Part shown: piece after piece, positions 8,676 through 16,248 of the stretch
Position numbering within the stretch: position 1 is the first letter of the stretch
How the letters are laid out: each line of letters opens with the position of its first letter
Source: Spirochaetaceae bacterium
Lineage (GTDB): Bacteria; Spirochaetota; Spirochaetia; CADAEX01
Length of the DNA: 30,609 bases
Direction: 5' to 3'
NCBI GenBank assembly: GCA_009778835.1
Contig: WRFK01000001.1
Location: 1 to 30,609, forward strand
Program-made: the position numbers and the translations under genes
Notes under the pieces: model-generated
Database searches by the model: none
What the model was told of the DNA's origin: nothing
What the model saw: the letters and a program-made list of their open reading frames with translations, nothing else

Positions 8676-9047
8676 TTACTCCCTCGATAAATTAGTGAAA
8701 TATTTTTTTGTTAAATAAATCATAAACAGCATGATAATGGTATCCACAAGAAGTATATTAGCTGTAAAAATGACTTCAAAAAACAGATGTTGAGTAATAA
8801 AAACCATTTTTGTCAAATAAATTATTCCGGTAAAAATTCCCAAAGCTTTGCCTGCTATAACAATTTTCATATAATGACAATATTTATTGGTATTATAACA
8901 TAAAAACAGATAAATATAAAATAATACAAGCTGTTGTGATAAAATCCATAAAATAAAAGAGTTTTCTGCCTGCTTTTGCGCTAGAAAAAAGAGAAGGGAA
9001 AATCTTAAAACCTCCCACAAAAATCCTGCAAGAAAGTATTTTCTCAT
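8676..9047 (-). CDS. Small four-helix membrane protein of unknown function
   Basis: 123 residues, almost all hydrophobic, with about four predicted membrane segments (roughly 5-23, 30-50, 62-82, 90-112) and a basic end (LTKKYFTNLSRE). I do not recognise a family. Its stop codon touches the ATG of the MinD-like ATPase, so the two are co-transcribed and translationally linked; a membrane partner or anchor for that ATPase is possible but is inference. There is no convincing Shine-Dalgarno sequence, and the likely promoter is so close that the message could be nearly leaderless. Confidence 0.6.
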   Translation of the reverse strand: MRKYFLAGFLWEVLRFSLLFFLAQKQAENSFILWILSQQLVLFYIYLFLCYNTNKYCHYMKIVIAGKALGIFTGIIYLTKMVFITQHLFFEVIFTANILLVDTIIMLFMIYLTKKYFTNLSRE

Positions 9048-9056
9048 TTGATATTT

Positions 9057-9085
9057 AGTTTACGTATAGTTGCTTATTGGGTCAA
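9057..9085 (-). promoter_or_regulatory. Predicted promoter for the membrane protein/MinD-like operon
   Basis: On the minus strand TTGACC (9080-9085) and TAAACT (9057-9062) are 17 nt apart. The -10 lies only 9 nt from the ATG at 9047, so the transcript would have a leader of just a few bases, which agrees with the lack of a Shine-Dalgarno sequence there. It diverges from the ctpA promoter. Confidence 0.35.
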
Positions 9086-9137
9086 TAAGATTGTATGTTT
9101 TTTTATAAAGAGCTAATCATGTATTTTATATAACTCC

Positions 9138-9167
9138 TTGACAAATTATCACCATAAATAGGATTAT
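9138..9167 (+). promoter_or_regulatory. Predicted promoter for ctpA
   Basis: A perfect TTGACA (9138-9143), an 18-nt spacer and GATTAT (9162-9167). It is about 90 nt upstream of the ctpA ATG and would serve the ctpA-yjbQ-rsmE-tagA-like run. Confidence 0.5.
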
Positions 9168-9257
9168 TTTAATATACTTAATTCACAGCTATTTTGCAGC
9201 AAGACCAGGCCTTATGGAAATTAGCGAGTTAATTAATGCCTGCTAAAGGGGTAACAA

Positions 9258-10664
9258 ATGTTTTCGATAAATAATAAAGAAAAATATTTATGGATGGGGG
9301 CGAGCGTCTTTCTTGCCATAGTTATAGTTTTATTCCTGCTATCCCCTTTTACATTTGCGCAAACAACAGGAAGCAATGATACTTCTGCATACACCGATGT
9401 GCTCCAGCAAGTTATGAAATTTATTCAAAACTATTATGTAGAAGATGTTGACCCCAAAAAACTTTATGAAGGCGCAATGAAGGGGATGTTTGAAAGCCTT
9501 GGCGATCCTTATTCTGTTTTTCTGACAGCAAGCGATATGGAAGATCTCTCCGATACTACAACCGGAAAATTCGGCGGTGTCGGGTTATACATAAGCAAAT
9601 TCTCGGGCGATGTCAGTTATGATGAAAAACACCTCCCTTATGTAAGAGTTGTGGCGCCTATTGAAGGAACTCCTGCCTACAGGCTTGGCATATCTGCCGG
9701 GGACTATATTATAAAAATAGGCGATAAATCAACCGAAAAAATGACACTTGACGAAGTTCTTAAACAGCTTAGGGGAGAGCCGGGTACAAAAGTAAATATT
9801 ACAATATTAAGAGGGGAAGATATTGTTTTTGCGGTTGATATACAAAGAGAGTATATTGTTGTTCCTACTGTAAAATCTGCCATGATAGACAACAATATTG
9901 CTTATTTGAGGATAATTCAGTTTACTCCAATCACAACTACGGATGTTAAAAGCGCAGTGGATGGTTTTGTAAAAAAAGGGTATAAGTCTTTGATTATAGA
10001 TCTTAGGGGAAATCCAGGCGGGCTTCTTTCTTCTGTAGTCGATATTGCGGATTTTTTTCTTTCGGATGAAGTAATTGTAAGCACCAGATCAAAGATTCCA
10101 TCTGAAAATCAAATCTTTAAAGCTGATAAATCTGTTCTTGTTTCAAAAGATATTCCTGTTGTTGTTCTTATTGATAAAGGATCTGCTTCTGCATCAGAAA
10201 TATTTGCAGGCGCTATTAAAGATAACAAGAGAGGAATTCTTGTTGGAGAAAAAACTTTTGGAAAAGGGTCTGTACAGCAGGTAAGATCAATAGGCGATGC
10301 GGGATTCAAACTCACAATGTCCAGGTATTATACCCCTTCGGGAGAAAATATTGATAAGGTGGGGATAGAGCCTGACAAAGAAATAAAAGAAGAATCTTTT
10401 ACAGATAAAGAGACAGAATCTTATAAAAAAATTATAGAGCAATTTATTATACAGGATTTTGTCAAAAACAAGCCCAATCCAACAGAATCGGATATTAATA
10501 GTTTTATAAATCAGATTCAGAATGATGGAATTGTTTTAAAAGAAAGAGTTATACGAAAGTTAATAAGGAATGAGCTTAATAAAACAAATAACGATCCTCC
10601 TGTGTATGATTTGGAATATGATCTTGTTTTAAAAGGGGCTGTTGATATAATACAGGGAAGGTAA
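9258..10664 (+). CDS. ctpA: C-terminal processing protease (S41 family)
   Basis: A 468-residue S41 serine protease that trims or degrades periplasmic proteins from their C-termini. A signal anchor (about residues 11-34) exports it. A PDZ domain covers about 105-190 (GGVGLYIS to the LRGEPGTKV region), followed by the protease core with LIIDLRGNPGGLL (245-257). By comparison with CtpB the catalytic residues are Ser311 (GSASASEIF), Lys336 and Gln340 (EKTFGKGSVQQ), and the 25-residue and 4-residue spacings match. A ~90-residue charged C-terminal extension follows the core. GGGG 6 nt upstream of the ATG supports the start. It is first in a plus-strand run; yjbQ begins 16 nt downstream. Confidence 0.95.
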   Translation: MFSINNKEKYLWMGASVFLAIVIVLFLLSPFTFAQTTGSNDTSAYTDVLQQVMKFIQNYYVEDVDPKKLYEGAMKGMFESLGDPYSVFLTASDMEDLSDTTTGKFGGVGLYISKFSGDVSYDEKHLPYVRVVAPIEGTPAYRLGISAGDYIIKIGDKSTEKMTLDEVLKQLRGEPGTKVNITILRGEDIVFAVDIQREYIVVPTVKSAMIDNNIAYLRIIQFTPITTTDVKSAVDGFVKKGYKSLIIDLRGNPGGLLSSVVDIADFFLSDEVIVSTRSKIPSENQIFKADKSVLVSKDIPVVVLIDKGSASASEIFAGAIKDNKRGILVGEKTFGKGSVQQVRSIGDAGFKLTMSRYYTPSGENIDKVGIEPDKEIKEESFTDKETESYKKIIEQFIIQDFVKNKPNPTESDINSFINQIQNDGIVLKERVIRKLIRNELNKTNNDPPVYDLEYDLVLKGAVDIIQGR

Positions 10665-10680
10665 TAAAAACAAAATAAAT

Positions 10681-11076
10681 ATGATACTTAACAGAATTAA
10701 TATAAGAACAGAAAAAAAGGCTGAATTTATTGATATTACAACAACAGTAAAAAAAATCGTTGTTTCCGAGAATTTTGCAGAAGGGCTTTGTTCTGTTTTT
10801 GTGCCGCACACAACAGCCGGCATTACTATTAATGAAGCTGCAGATCCCGATGTTGTAAAAGATATTCTTGGACACTTTGAGAAAAAAGTTTTGCATAATG
10901 ATAATTATCTTCATGCGGAAGGGAATTCCGCAGCGCATATAAAAGCGTTAATTACCGGCAGCTCTGTTACTGTTCCTGTCAAAGATGGAAAACTTGTTTT
11001 AGGCACCTGGCAGGGGATATATTTTTGCGAATATGATGGTCCAAGAAGCAGATCGTATTTTATAAGTTTAATTTAA
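10681..11076 (+). CDS. yjbQ: YjbQ family protein (secondary thiamine-phosphate synthase type)
   Basis: A 131-residue member of the YjbQ/UPF0047 family (COG0432), a small trimeric beta-rich enzyme fold with weak thiamine-phosphate synthase activity reported for some members; the physiological role is uncertain. Family motifs are VPHTTAGITINEAADPDV (about 41-58), LHAEGNSAAHIKA (about 79-91) and KLVLGTWQGIYFCEYDGPR (about 103-121). Length is normal. No clear Shine-Dalgarno sequence precedes the ATG, so expression may depend on read-through from ctpA. rsmE starts 4 nt after its stop. Confidence 0.92.
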   Translation: MILNRINIRTEKKAEFIDITTTVKKIVVSENFAEGLCSVFVPHTTAGITINEAADPDVVKDILGHFEKKVLHNDNYLHAEGNSAAHIKALITGSSVTVPVKDGKLVLGTWQGIYFCEYDGPRSRSYFISLI

Positions 11077-11079
11077 TCT

Positions 11080-11886
11080 ATGAAACAATTTATACTGCCG
11101 GATTTTGGTAACATTGATAGTGAAATTATTCTTAGTAAAAAAGAGACTCATTATCTAAAAAATGTGCTTAGATATAAGACAGGGGCGATTTTTTCTGCTG
11201 CAGATAAAACAGGAAATATTTGGGAAGCAAAAATTTTACGGTTTGAAAATAAAAAAAGCATTATTGTGCTTTGCCGTAAAATAGAACCAGCATCTCTTGA
11301 CGGGCAAGCGCAATCAAGCGAAGGCTTTGCCTTGGATAAAGGGGAAAGAGAAGCAATACCGGAAATAGTTTTATACCAGTGTTTGCTTAAAGGGAAAAAA
11401 ATGGATCTTGTTGTAAGGCAGGCAGCAGAGGCAGGGGTGGCAACAATAGTTCCTGTTGAGAGTGAATTTGCCATAGCAAAAATGGAAGGAAAACAGCAGA
11501 AAGAAAAAATAGAGCGATGGGAAAAAATCTGCAAGGAAGCTTTACAGCAATCGGGAAGCAATATTTTTACGAATGTCAAACAGCATATAACTTTTATGCA
11601 GCTTGACCGGTTTTGTAAAAAAACAGAAACTTCTGTGTTTTTTCATCAAAATGCTATTGAAAATAAATCGCTTCATAAGTATCTTTTTCAAGTTGCAGAA
11701 AAGGTAAATATTATTATAGGCCCCGAGGGCGGGTTTTCCGATAAAGAAATAAAATTTATGCTGGATAATGGATTTTTACCGGCGTATCTTGGAAAAAATA
11801 TTTTAAGAGCAGAAACTGCGGCAATATATGGAATTGCTGCCATAAAAACAATTCTTCTGGAGAAAGGAAAATGGATACTCTGTTAA
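11080..11886 (+). CDS. rsmE: 16S rRNA (uracil-1498-N3)-methyltransferase
   Basis: RsmE methylates N3 of U1498 in the 16S rRNA decoding region. The 268-residue protein has an N-terminal PUA-like domain (starting KQFILPDFG, with HYLKNVLRYKTG) and a C-terminal SPOUT domain whose knot motifs are IIIGPEGGFSDKEI and LGKNILRAETAAIYG. Length is slightly above the usual ~245 because of an insert around residues 70-90. It is preceded closely by yjbQ and overlaps the next gene by 16 nt, so it is part of the ctpA unit. Confidence 0.95.
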   Translation: MKQFILPDFGNIDSEIILSKKETHYLKNVLRYKTGAIFSAADKTGNIWEAKILRFENKKSIIVLCRKIEPASLDGQAQSSEGFALDKGEREAIPEIVLYQCLLKGKKMDLVVRQAAEAGVATIVPVESEFAIAKMEGKQQKEKIERWEKICKEALQQSGSNIFTNVKQHITFMQLDRFCKKTETSVFFHQNAIENKSLHKYLFQVAEKVNIIIGPEGGFSDKEIKFMLDNGFLPAYLGKNILRAETAAIYGIAAIKTILLEKGKWILC

Positions 11887-12629
11887 ATCAGAATAGAAAA
11901 AAAATCGATGTTATTGGTATTCCTGTTGATGCTCTTACATATGAAGAACTTGAAGCAAAAGTAAAGGAACTTCTTGCTGATCAAAAAAAACATCATATAT
12001 TGTTTCTTTCTCTGCGCGATATAGTAATGGCAAAATTTAAAAGAGAACTTAGGACAAATATTGAAACAGCAAGCCTAATACTTCCAACCTCTTCATATAT
12101 ATGTTCCGGCGCGAAATTTCTAAAAAGAGCGTATATTCCCCAAAAAATATATACTTTTGAATTTATTATAAAACTGCTTGGCGCAATTGAAAATAACGGT
12201 AAATCGGTTTATCTGCTTGGGGGAAAGCGGGATGTCTTGCAGGTAACAGAATCCAATATAAAATCTTCTTTTCCCGGGTTAAATATTGTGGGAAGATGCA
12301 CAGGATTTTTTCCAAAAGAAATGGAGAAAAATATTATTACTGCGATAAAAAAAGCTTCGCCTGCTCTTGTTCTAGCAGGTACCGGGCTACCCAGAAAAAG
12401 ATATTGGGTTACAAGACATAAATCCTTTTTTAATCCCGGTATATTTTTATGGGTGGACAAAGCTTTTGATATTTTTGTAGGTAAAAAATCCAAGCCCGCA
12501 AGGACAACAGGCGGTATATTTTTGGAAAAAGCAGGAAGGCTTATTCGAAACCCTTTGCGGATATTTAATATTTTTATTTATATTTTATATTTTATTCTGC
12601 TGCTTTATTATAAGATAAGAAAACATTAA
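11871..12629 (+). CDS. Divergent WecG/TagA/CpsF-family protein, active-site residues missing
   Basis: 252 residues that follow the WecG/TagA glycosyltransferase fold: VIGIPVDALTYEE at the start, KSVYLLGGKRDVLQ (111-124), FPGLNIVGRCTGFF (134-147), ALVLAGTGLPRKRYW (165-179) and a WVDKAFDIFVGKKSKPAR segment (194-211) where active members have the GVGG.FD...G...RAP motif. In active enzymes a Thr-Asn pair follows the second strand and the catalytic Asp lies in an 'aDG.G' motif; here those places read LFLSL (44-48) and LPTSSY (71-76), so both are gone. A hydrophobic C-terminal tail (about 233-248) could bind the membrane. AAAGGA precedes the ATG. It is possibly inactive or altered in function. Confidence 0.78.
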   Translation: MDTLLNQNRKKIDVIGIPVDALTYEELEAKVKELLADQKKHHILFLSLRDIVMAKFKRELRTNIETASLILPTSSYICSGAKFLKRAYIPQKIYTFEFIIKLLGAIENNGKSVYLLGGKRDVLQVTESNIKSSFPGLNIVGRCTGFFPKEMEKNIITAIKKASPALVLAGTGLPRKRYWVTRHKSFFNPGIFLWVDKAFDIFVGKKSKPARTTGGIFLEKAGRLIRNPLRIFNIFIYILYFILLLYYKIRKH

Positions 12630-12632
12630 AAA

Positions 12633-13112
12633 TCAGTTAGCATCATAAAGCTTAAGATATTCATAAATATCTTTTAGCTGATTTTCCATTCTGGATGTGA
12701 TGAATCTTCCCACACTGTTTCTTATTACAGGAATAAAAAGAAAAAGGCCTATTCCATCTGTTATAAAACCAGGTGAAATCATAAGAAGAGCGCCAACAAA
12801 AACTCCGGCAAGGCCAATGAACTCTTTCCCCGGATATTCCCCGTTTTTTAGTTTTCTTTTTACTTGTTTTATTAAGGTTTCGGTTTCACTAAAAGCTATT
12901 AACATTCCCAAAAGAGCAGTTGCCGCAGTTGCTGCAATAACCAGATAATTTCCAAAAATTCCGCCGGCATGGAGTATAAGAAATATTTCCGCAAGAGGGA
13001 TTAGGGAATAAAGCAATGCAAGCAAAAGCAGTTTTAAAATAAATTCTTTCTGAAACAAACGCATTATAAAACTTGTATCAAACATGCCTAAGTTTATCAT
13101 AAAAAAAAACAA
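12633..13112 (-). CDS. fxsA: FxsA family membrane protein
   Basis: About 159 residues with the FxsA layout: a first membrane segment with IPLAEIFLILHAGG, a second with LVIAATAATALLGMLIA, a cytoplasmic loop, and GLAGVFVGALLMISPGFITDGIGLFLFIPVIR, which is the family core. E. coli FxsA can suppress F-exclusion of phage T7; the cellular role is unclear. The start is uncertain: ATGs at 13110-13112, 13098-13100, 13083-13085 and 13062-13064 are all in frame and none has a strong ribosome site. It ends 3 nt from the stop of the converging TagA-like gene, with no hairpin terminator between them. Confidence 0.88.
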   Translation of the reverse strand: MFFFMINLGMFDTSFIMRLFQKEFILKLLLLALLYSLIPLAEIFLILHAGGIFGNYLVIAATAATALLGMLIAFSETETLIKQVKRKLKNGEYPGKEFIGLAGVFVGALLMISPGFITDGIGLFLFIPVIRNSVGRFITSRMENQLKDIYEYLKLYDAN

Positions 13113-13130
13113 TAAATCAATAAAGTAAAT

Positions 13131-13212
13131 CTCATTCCTTGCTCGAACTCACTCCATGCTCGCGACGCGCCGGGGCAAGCCAAACCGGGACAAACCCAAT
13201 TCCAATAGTCCC
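13131..13212. repeat. GC-rich intergenic repeat with tandem 16-mers and a small hairpin
   Basis: Between fxsA and trxA lies a patch clearly richer in GC than its surroundings. It starts with two imperfect 16-nt tandem copies (13131-13146 and 13148-13163, 13 of 16 bases equal) and ends in an inverted repeat GGGAC (13187-13191)/GTCCC (13208-13212). It looks like an interspersed repeat fragment; no reading frame or known RNA is visible. Confidence 0.45.
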
Positions 13213-13304
13213 GCTTGAGGAAAAGCAAATTGAAAACATAAAAATTTGACTATTCATTTTTTTAATATTAAGCTATAAAGAATAGTTGTTTTAGGAGGGG
13301 GATA

Positions 13305-13637
13305 ATGTCTGTTGAAATTTTAAATGAAAATACATTTAAGGCAAAAATTATTGAAGGAAAAGAGACTGCAATTGTTGATTTTTTTGCTGATTGGTGCGGG
13401 CCTTGCAGAATTTTAGGTCCTGTTTTGGATTCTATATCCGATGATTTGAAGGGAAAACTTGATTTTTATAAAGTAAATGTTGATGATGAAAATAATCTTG
13501 CTGCCCAATATAATATAATGACTATTCCTACCATAGTATTTTTTAAAAATGGAGAAAAAGCAGACAGCTTTGCAGGCGCCATTCCAAAAGACAAGATAGT
13601 AAGTTTTATTGAAAAAAATATTAAAAGCAATGCCTGA
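13305..13637 (+). CDS. trxA: Thioredoxin
   Basis: A 110-residue cytoplasmic thioredoxin. The redox site WCGPC is at 30-34 in the usual FFADWCGPC context, and the cis-proline loop is seen in MTIPTIVFF. Length and layout are standard. AGGAGG lies 7 nt before the ATG, a strong ribosome site. Its last codons overlap the start of the CoA-binding gene (ATGCCTGA), so the two are co-expressed and end at the terminator at 14041-14070. Confidence 0.97.
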   Translation: MSVEILNENTFKAKIIEGKETAIVDFFADWCGPCRILGPVLDSISDDLKGKLDFYKVNVDDENNLAAQYNIMTIPTIVFFKNGEKADSFAGAIPKDKIVSFIEKNIKSNA

Positions 13638-14010
13638 AAAAACTGTTGTTATTCTGGGGGCAAGCAATAATCCCGAGAGATATTCCCACAAGGCTTTAAA
13701 AATGCTTGCAGAGTACGGGTATAAAACCATTCCTGTGCATCCTCAGCTAAAAGATATTGATGGAATAGAAGTTAAAAACAGCTTGATGGATATTAGCGAA
13801 GAAATTTATACACTTACAGTTTATGTTGGTCCTGAAAAAATAGTTCCCTTAATTCCTGATATCGTTAAATTAAAACCACAGAGGGTTATTTTGAATCCGG
13901 AAACAGAATCCAAAGAGCTAAAAGAAGCTCTTGCTAAAGCATCAATATTGCATACAGAAGCATGTACCCTTATTCTTCTTAAAACAGGACAGTTTGAAAA
14001 AGCATTTTGA
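13630..14010 (+). CDS. CoA-binding domain protein (YccU/COG1832 type)
   Basis: A 126-residue single Rossmann-fold protein with VVILGASNNPERYSHKA at its start (nucleotide-binding Gly-rich loop), TIPVHPQLKDIDG, and a C-terminal HTEACTLILLK. These match the CoA-binding domain proteins related to the succinyl-CoA synthetase alpha N-terminus. The ligand has not been shown for most of them. The ATG at 13630 overlaps the trxA stop by 8 nt; an upstream in-frame TTG at 13609 is a less likely alternative. The pairing with trxA is likely translational coupling. Confidence 0.85.
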   Translation: MPEKTVVILGASNNPERYSHKALKMLAEYGYKTIPVHPQLKDIDGIEVKNSLMDISEEIYTLTVYVGPEKIVPLIPDIVKLKPQRVILNPETESKELKEALAKASILHTEACTLILLKTGQFEKAF

Positions 14011-14036
14011 CAGGACGTATTAAGAGAGGAGATATT

Positions 14037-14070
14037 AAAAAAGCTATCCATGATACATGGATAGCTTTTT
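14037..14070. terminator. Bidirectional rho-independent terminator
   Basis: A perfect 12-bp stem, AAGCTATCCATG (14041-14052) and CATGGATAGCTT (14056-14067), with an ATA loop, flanked by an A run on the left and a T run on the right. It ends the trxA/CoA-binding unit and, read on the other strand, the beta-barrel gene at 14100-14849. Confidence 0.93.
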
Positions 14071-14099
14071 CTTATAATAAGAATTAAAAGTTTAATTTA

Positions 14100-14849
14100 T
14101 TAGAGGCTAAAACCATAACCTAAGCGGAGGCTTATAATGTTAGGTCTTGCATTATGTTTGCCACCATCTGTGCCCATATAAGGAGCGTTTGAACCTTTCA
14201 TATTATCTACTTCCACCCAATTCATGGCTGAAAACATTCTTCTGTATCTTAGATCAAACAAAACAGTTCCATTTCCTGCTGGAAGCGCATAGCCTACGCC
14301 AATAACAGCTGCAACCAGTGCAGCGCCTTCTTCAACAGTTGTGTCTTCGCCGCCTGCGGCATCTTTGTTCCACTCTCTCTCACTCTTCATTGGATTTAGA
14401 AACAGCGAAGGACCTACTAAAATAGCCATTTTACCGGGACCTGCGTCAAAATTAATTCTTGCAAGTAGAGGAATTTCAAAATATGTAGTTCTTACGGTCA
14501 GTGATGTTTCTCCCTGTCCTGTTGCTTCAGCAGTCATTTTAATGCTGGTTTGAATAATATTGATTTCCGGCTGGATAGAAAACATTTCGTTTATTGCTAT
14601 TTCAAAGAAAAGCCCTACTTCAACACCTAAAGTAAATGCAGTTCCTGTACTAATACCTGGACCAGGTGTTTCCCCATGCCAAATTGGTCTGGCATTAGCA
14701 CCGGTTTCAACACCATCAACAAAATCTTTCCAGTCACTGCCGGTAACAAAACTGTTATTAAGGCCTAAAGCAATACCAAATTTGTTGTCTGTAGCAAACA
14801 GAGATGTTGCAATCAGCAGACACACTAAAATTAAACCAATTTTTTTCAT
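14100..14849 (-). CDS. Outer-membrane beta-barrel protein
   Basis: 249 residues with a clear signal peptide (MKKIGLILVCLLIATSLFA, cleavage after about residue 19). The rest is a series of alternating amphipathic strands with aromatic ends: TLGVEVGLFFEIAINEMFSI, TTYFEIPLLARINF, VLFDLRYRRMFSAM and a closing IISLRLGYGFSL. These fit an 8- to 10-strand porin-like or OmpW/PorT-like barrel (beta-barrel OMP superfamily). The C-terminus ends in Leu rather than the usual Phe. AAGGAG lies 5 nt before the ATG. It is a single gene, with a hairpin in its 5' leader and a terminator just after it. Precise function is unknown. Confidence 0.8.
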   Translation of the reverse strand: MKKIGLILVCLLIATSLFATDNKFGIALGLNNSFVTGSDWKDFVDGVETGANARPIWHGETPGPGISTGTAFTLGVEVGLFFEIAINEMFSIQPEINIIQTSIKMTAEATGQGETSLTVRTTYFEIPLLARINFDAGPGKMAILVGPSLFLNPMKSEREWNKDAAGGEDTTVEEGAALVAAVIGVGYALPAGNGTVLFDLRYRRMFSAMNWVEVDNMKGSNAPYMGTDGGKHNARPNIISLRLGYGFSL

Positions 14850-14872
14850 GTAATCTCCTTTTCTGTCATGCT

Positions 14873-14913
14873 CCCTTGAGGAAGCTACAATATTTATTAA
14901 CCACCCTCAAGGG
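14873..14913 (-). promoter_or_regulatory. Inverted repeat in the leader of the beta-barrel gene
   Basis: CCCTTGAGG (14873-14881) and CCTCAAGGG (14905-14913) form a 9-bp perfect stem around a 23-nt AT-rich loop, 24 nt upstream of the ATG. It could be a leader hairpin affecting mRNA stability or an operator. The stem is GC-rich against an AT-rich background. Confidence 0.45.
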
Positions 14914-14956
14914 CAGCTTATATTATTTTATTATAATAACAATAAGTAAATAAATT

Positions 14957-14979
14957 GGCAATAAAAAATTTTTTTTGCC
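14957..14979 (-). terminator. Possible weak terminator after the RseC-family gene
   Basis: GGCAA and TTGCC flank an A/T run that can also pair, giving a hairpin 17 nt beyond the stop of the RseC-family gene. It is A/T-dominated and lacks a separate T tract, so its strength is doubtful. Confidence 0.3.
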
Positions 14980-14995
14980 TAATTTTATTCTGTTT

Positions 14996-15424
14996 TTATT
15001 CTGTATCAAAATCAATTTTTTTGGTTATGAGAGGATATTGCTGTTTTCTGGTAAAGGAGCTATATAAAAAAGCTATTGCAAAACCAATAACAAGTCCTGC
15101 AAATCCACCCAGGAGTTTTATCCCATCGGATAATGTATTTGTAAGGTTTGCTGTAAGATAATATCCTGCAAGAAACATTAGTAAAGGGAAAATCAAAATA
15201 GAAAAACTATATCCAATAGTTTTGGATGGAGATATAAATACTTCTACATTATCGCCTTCTCTAAGATCAAGATTATCGGTGTTTAATGCTTTAAATTCTC
15301 TCCCTTTTTCACTGGCTTTGCAGAAAAACCTTGATGCAGGGCAGGTTTTGCAATGGCTGGTGTCGCCGCATGTTACAGTTATAATATTTTTATCAACTGC
15401 TGTTACAGTTCCCCGGTCATACAT
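14996..15424 (-). CDS. RseC/MucC family (SoxR-reducing type) membrane protein
   Basis: A 142-residue RseC-family protein. The N-terminal half has the family cysteines C19, C25, C28 and C35 (TCGDTSHCKTC, then FFCKA), suited to a metal or Fe-S site; then LREGDNVEVFISPSKTI leads into two membrane segments (about 76-93 and 102-125). RseC members modulate sigma-E signalling or act with Rnf-like complexes in reducing SoxR. The ATG at 15422-15424 is chosen for GGAG about 8 nt upstream and for the family start 'G.V..V'. It overlaps the YmdB-like gene by 22 nt, so the two are coupled. No rse or rnf genes are nearby. Confidence 0.8.
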   Translation of the reverse strand: MYDRGTVTAVDKNIITVTCGDTSHCKTCPASRFFCKASEKGREFKALNTDNLDLREGDNVEVFISPSKTIGYSFSILIFPLLMFLAGYYLTANLTNTLSDGIKLLGGFAGLVIGFAIAFLYSSFTRKQQYPLITKKIDFDTE

Positions 15425-16248
15425 TCTTCTTTCTCCGCTACACAAGATTTTCTTATTCTTTCTATGGTTATTGCTTTTCCTGTTTCCGGATCAACATCAA
15501 TAAGCACTCCCTGCAGCTCAAGATTATCCCAGCAATCGCGGGAACGTTCGGGAATTTGAGAAAGGAATTTTTTTATTTCGATCTGGGGCTCAAGTCCTCC
15601 TACAGAGGTTTGGCTTCCTGTTCTTCCTGCATCTGTTATCGCAGCAGTCCCTTTGGGCAATATTTTTTCATCTGCGGTCATAACTTTTGTATGGCTCCCT
15701 ATTATCGCGGAAACTTTTCCCTCCGCATGATAGATCATTGCCTTTTTTTCAGCAGTTGTGGCTGCGTGGAAATCAAAAATAATAATATTTGTCTCTTTTT
15801 TGATTTTATCCGCAAAATCAGGAAGATAATAAAAAGGGTTATTCAGATATATCCTGTTAAACCCGGAATTACCAAGCAGCGTTAATACGCCAATTTTATA
15901 TTCCCCTGCCTCATATATTCTATACCCTCTTCCCGGAACATTGGGAGGATAATTTGCAGGCCTAAGCAGAAAAGGAGCTTTGGGGATATAATCAACCATA
16001 TCTTTTTTAAAAAAGACTTTTTCCCCTGCAATAAGAACATCTATTCCCAGTTTTTTAAGATAAACTGCATGGGTTTTCCCTATTCCAAAACCGCCTGTTG
16101 TCCCTTCGCACCCTGCTATTGTAAAATCTACAGCAAGGTCTTTTTTAAGATCAGGGAGAAGTTTTTTTATACAAAAAACACCCCCTTTTCCTGTTATTTC
16201 AGCAATATAAAGTATTTTCAAACCCAAGATATGCCCCTTTATTTTCAT
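15403..16248 (-). CDS. Divergent YmdB/TIGR00282-family metallophosphoesterase-like protein
   Basis: About 281 residues following the YmdB phosphodiesterase family from end to end: ILYIAEITGKGG, TIAGCEGTTGGFGI, LLRPANYPPNVPGRGYR, IIFDFHAATTAEKKA, AIIGSHTKVMTADEKILPKGT and ERIR near the end. Several metal ligands of the family are replaced: the first Asp is Glu17, the Glu-Asn pair is Glu48-Gly49, the GNH motif reads GEK (75-77), and the GTHTHV motif reads GSHTKV (185-189), losing a His. His161 and His186 remain. Activity on cyclic nucleotides is therefore doubtful. The start is uncertain: ATG at 16248 or TTG at 16221, the latter giving the usual family N-terminus. Confidence 0.8.
   Translation of the reverse strand: MKIKGHILGLKILYIAEITGKGGVFCIKKLLPDLKKDLAVDFTIAGCEGTTGGFGIGKTHAVYLKKLGIDVLIAGEKVFFKKDMVDYIPKAPFLLRPANYPPNVPGRGYRIYEAGEYKIGVLTLLGNSGFNRIYLNNPFYYLPDFADKIKKETNIIIFDFHAATTAEKKAMIYHAEGKVSAIIGSHTKVMTADEKILPKGTAAITDAGRTGSQTSVGGLEPQIEIKKFLSQIPERSRDCWDNLELQGVLIDVDPETGKAITIERIRKSCVAEKEECMTGEL

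Noticed and set aside
11151..11579. 142-codon minus-strand frame
   Set aside because: It is opposite rsmE, has no ribosome site or family features, and is a shadow.
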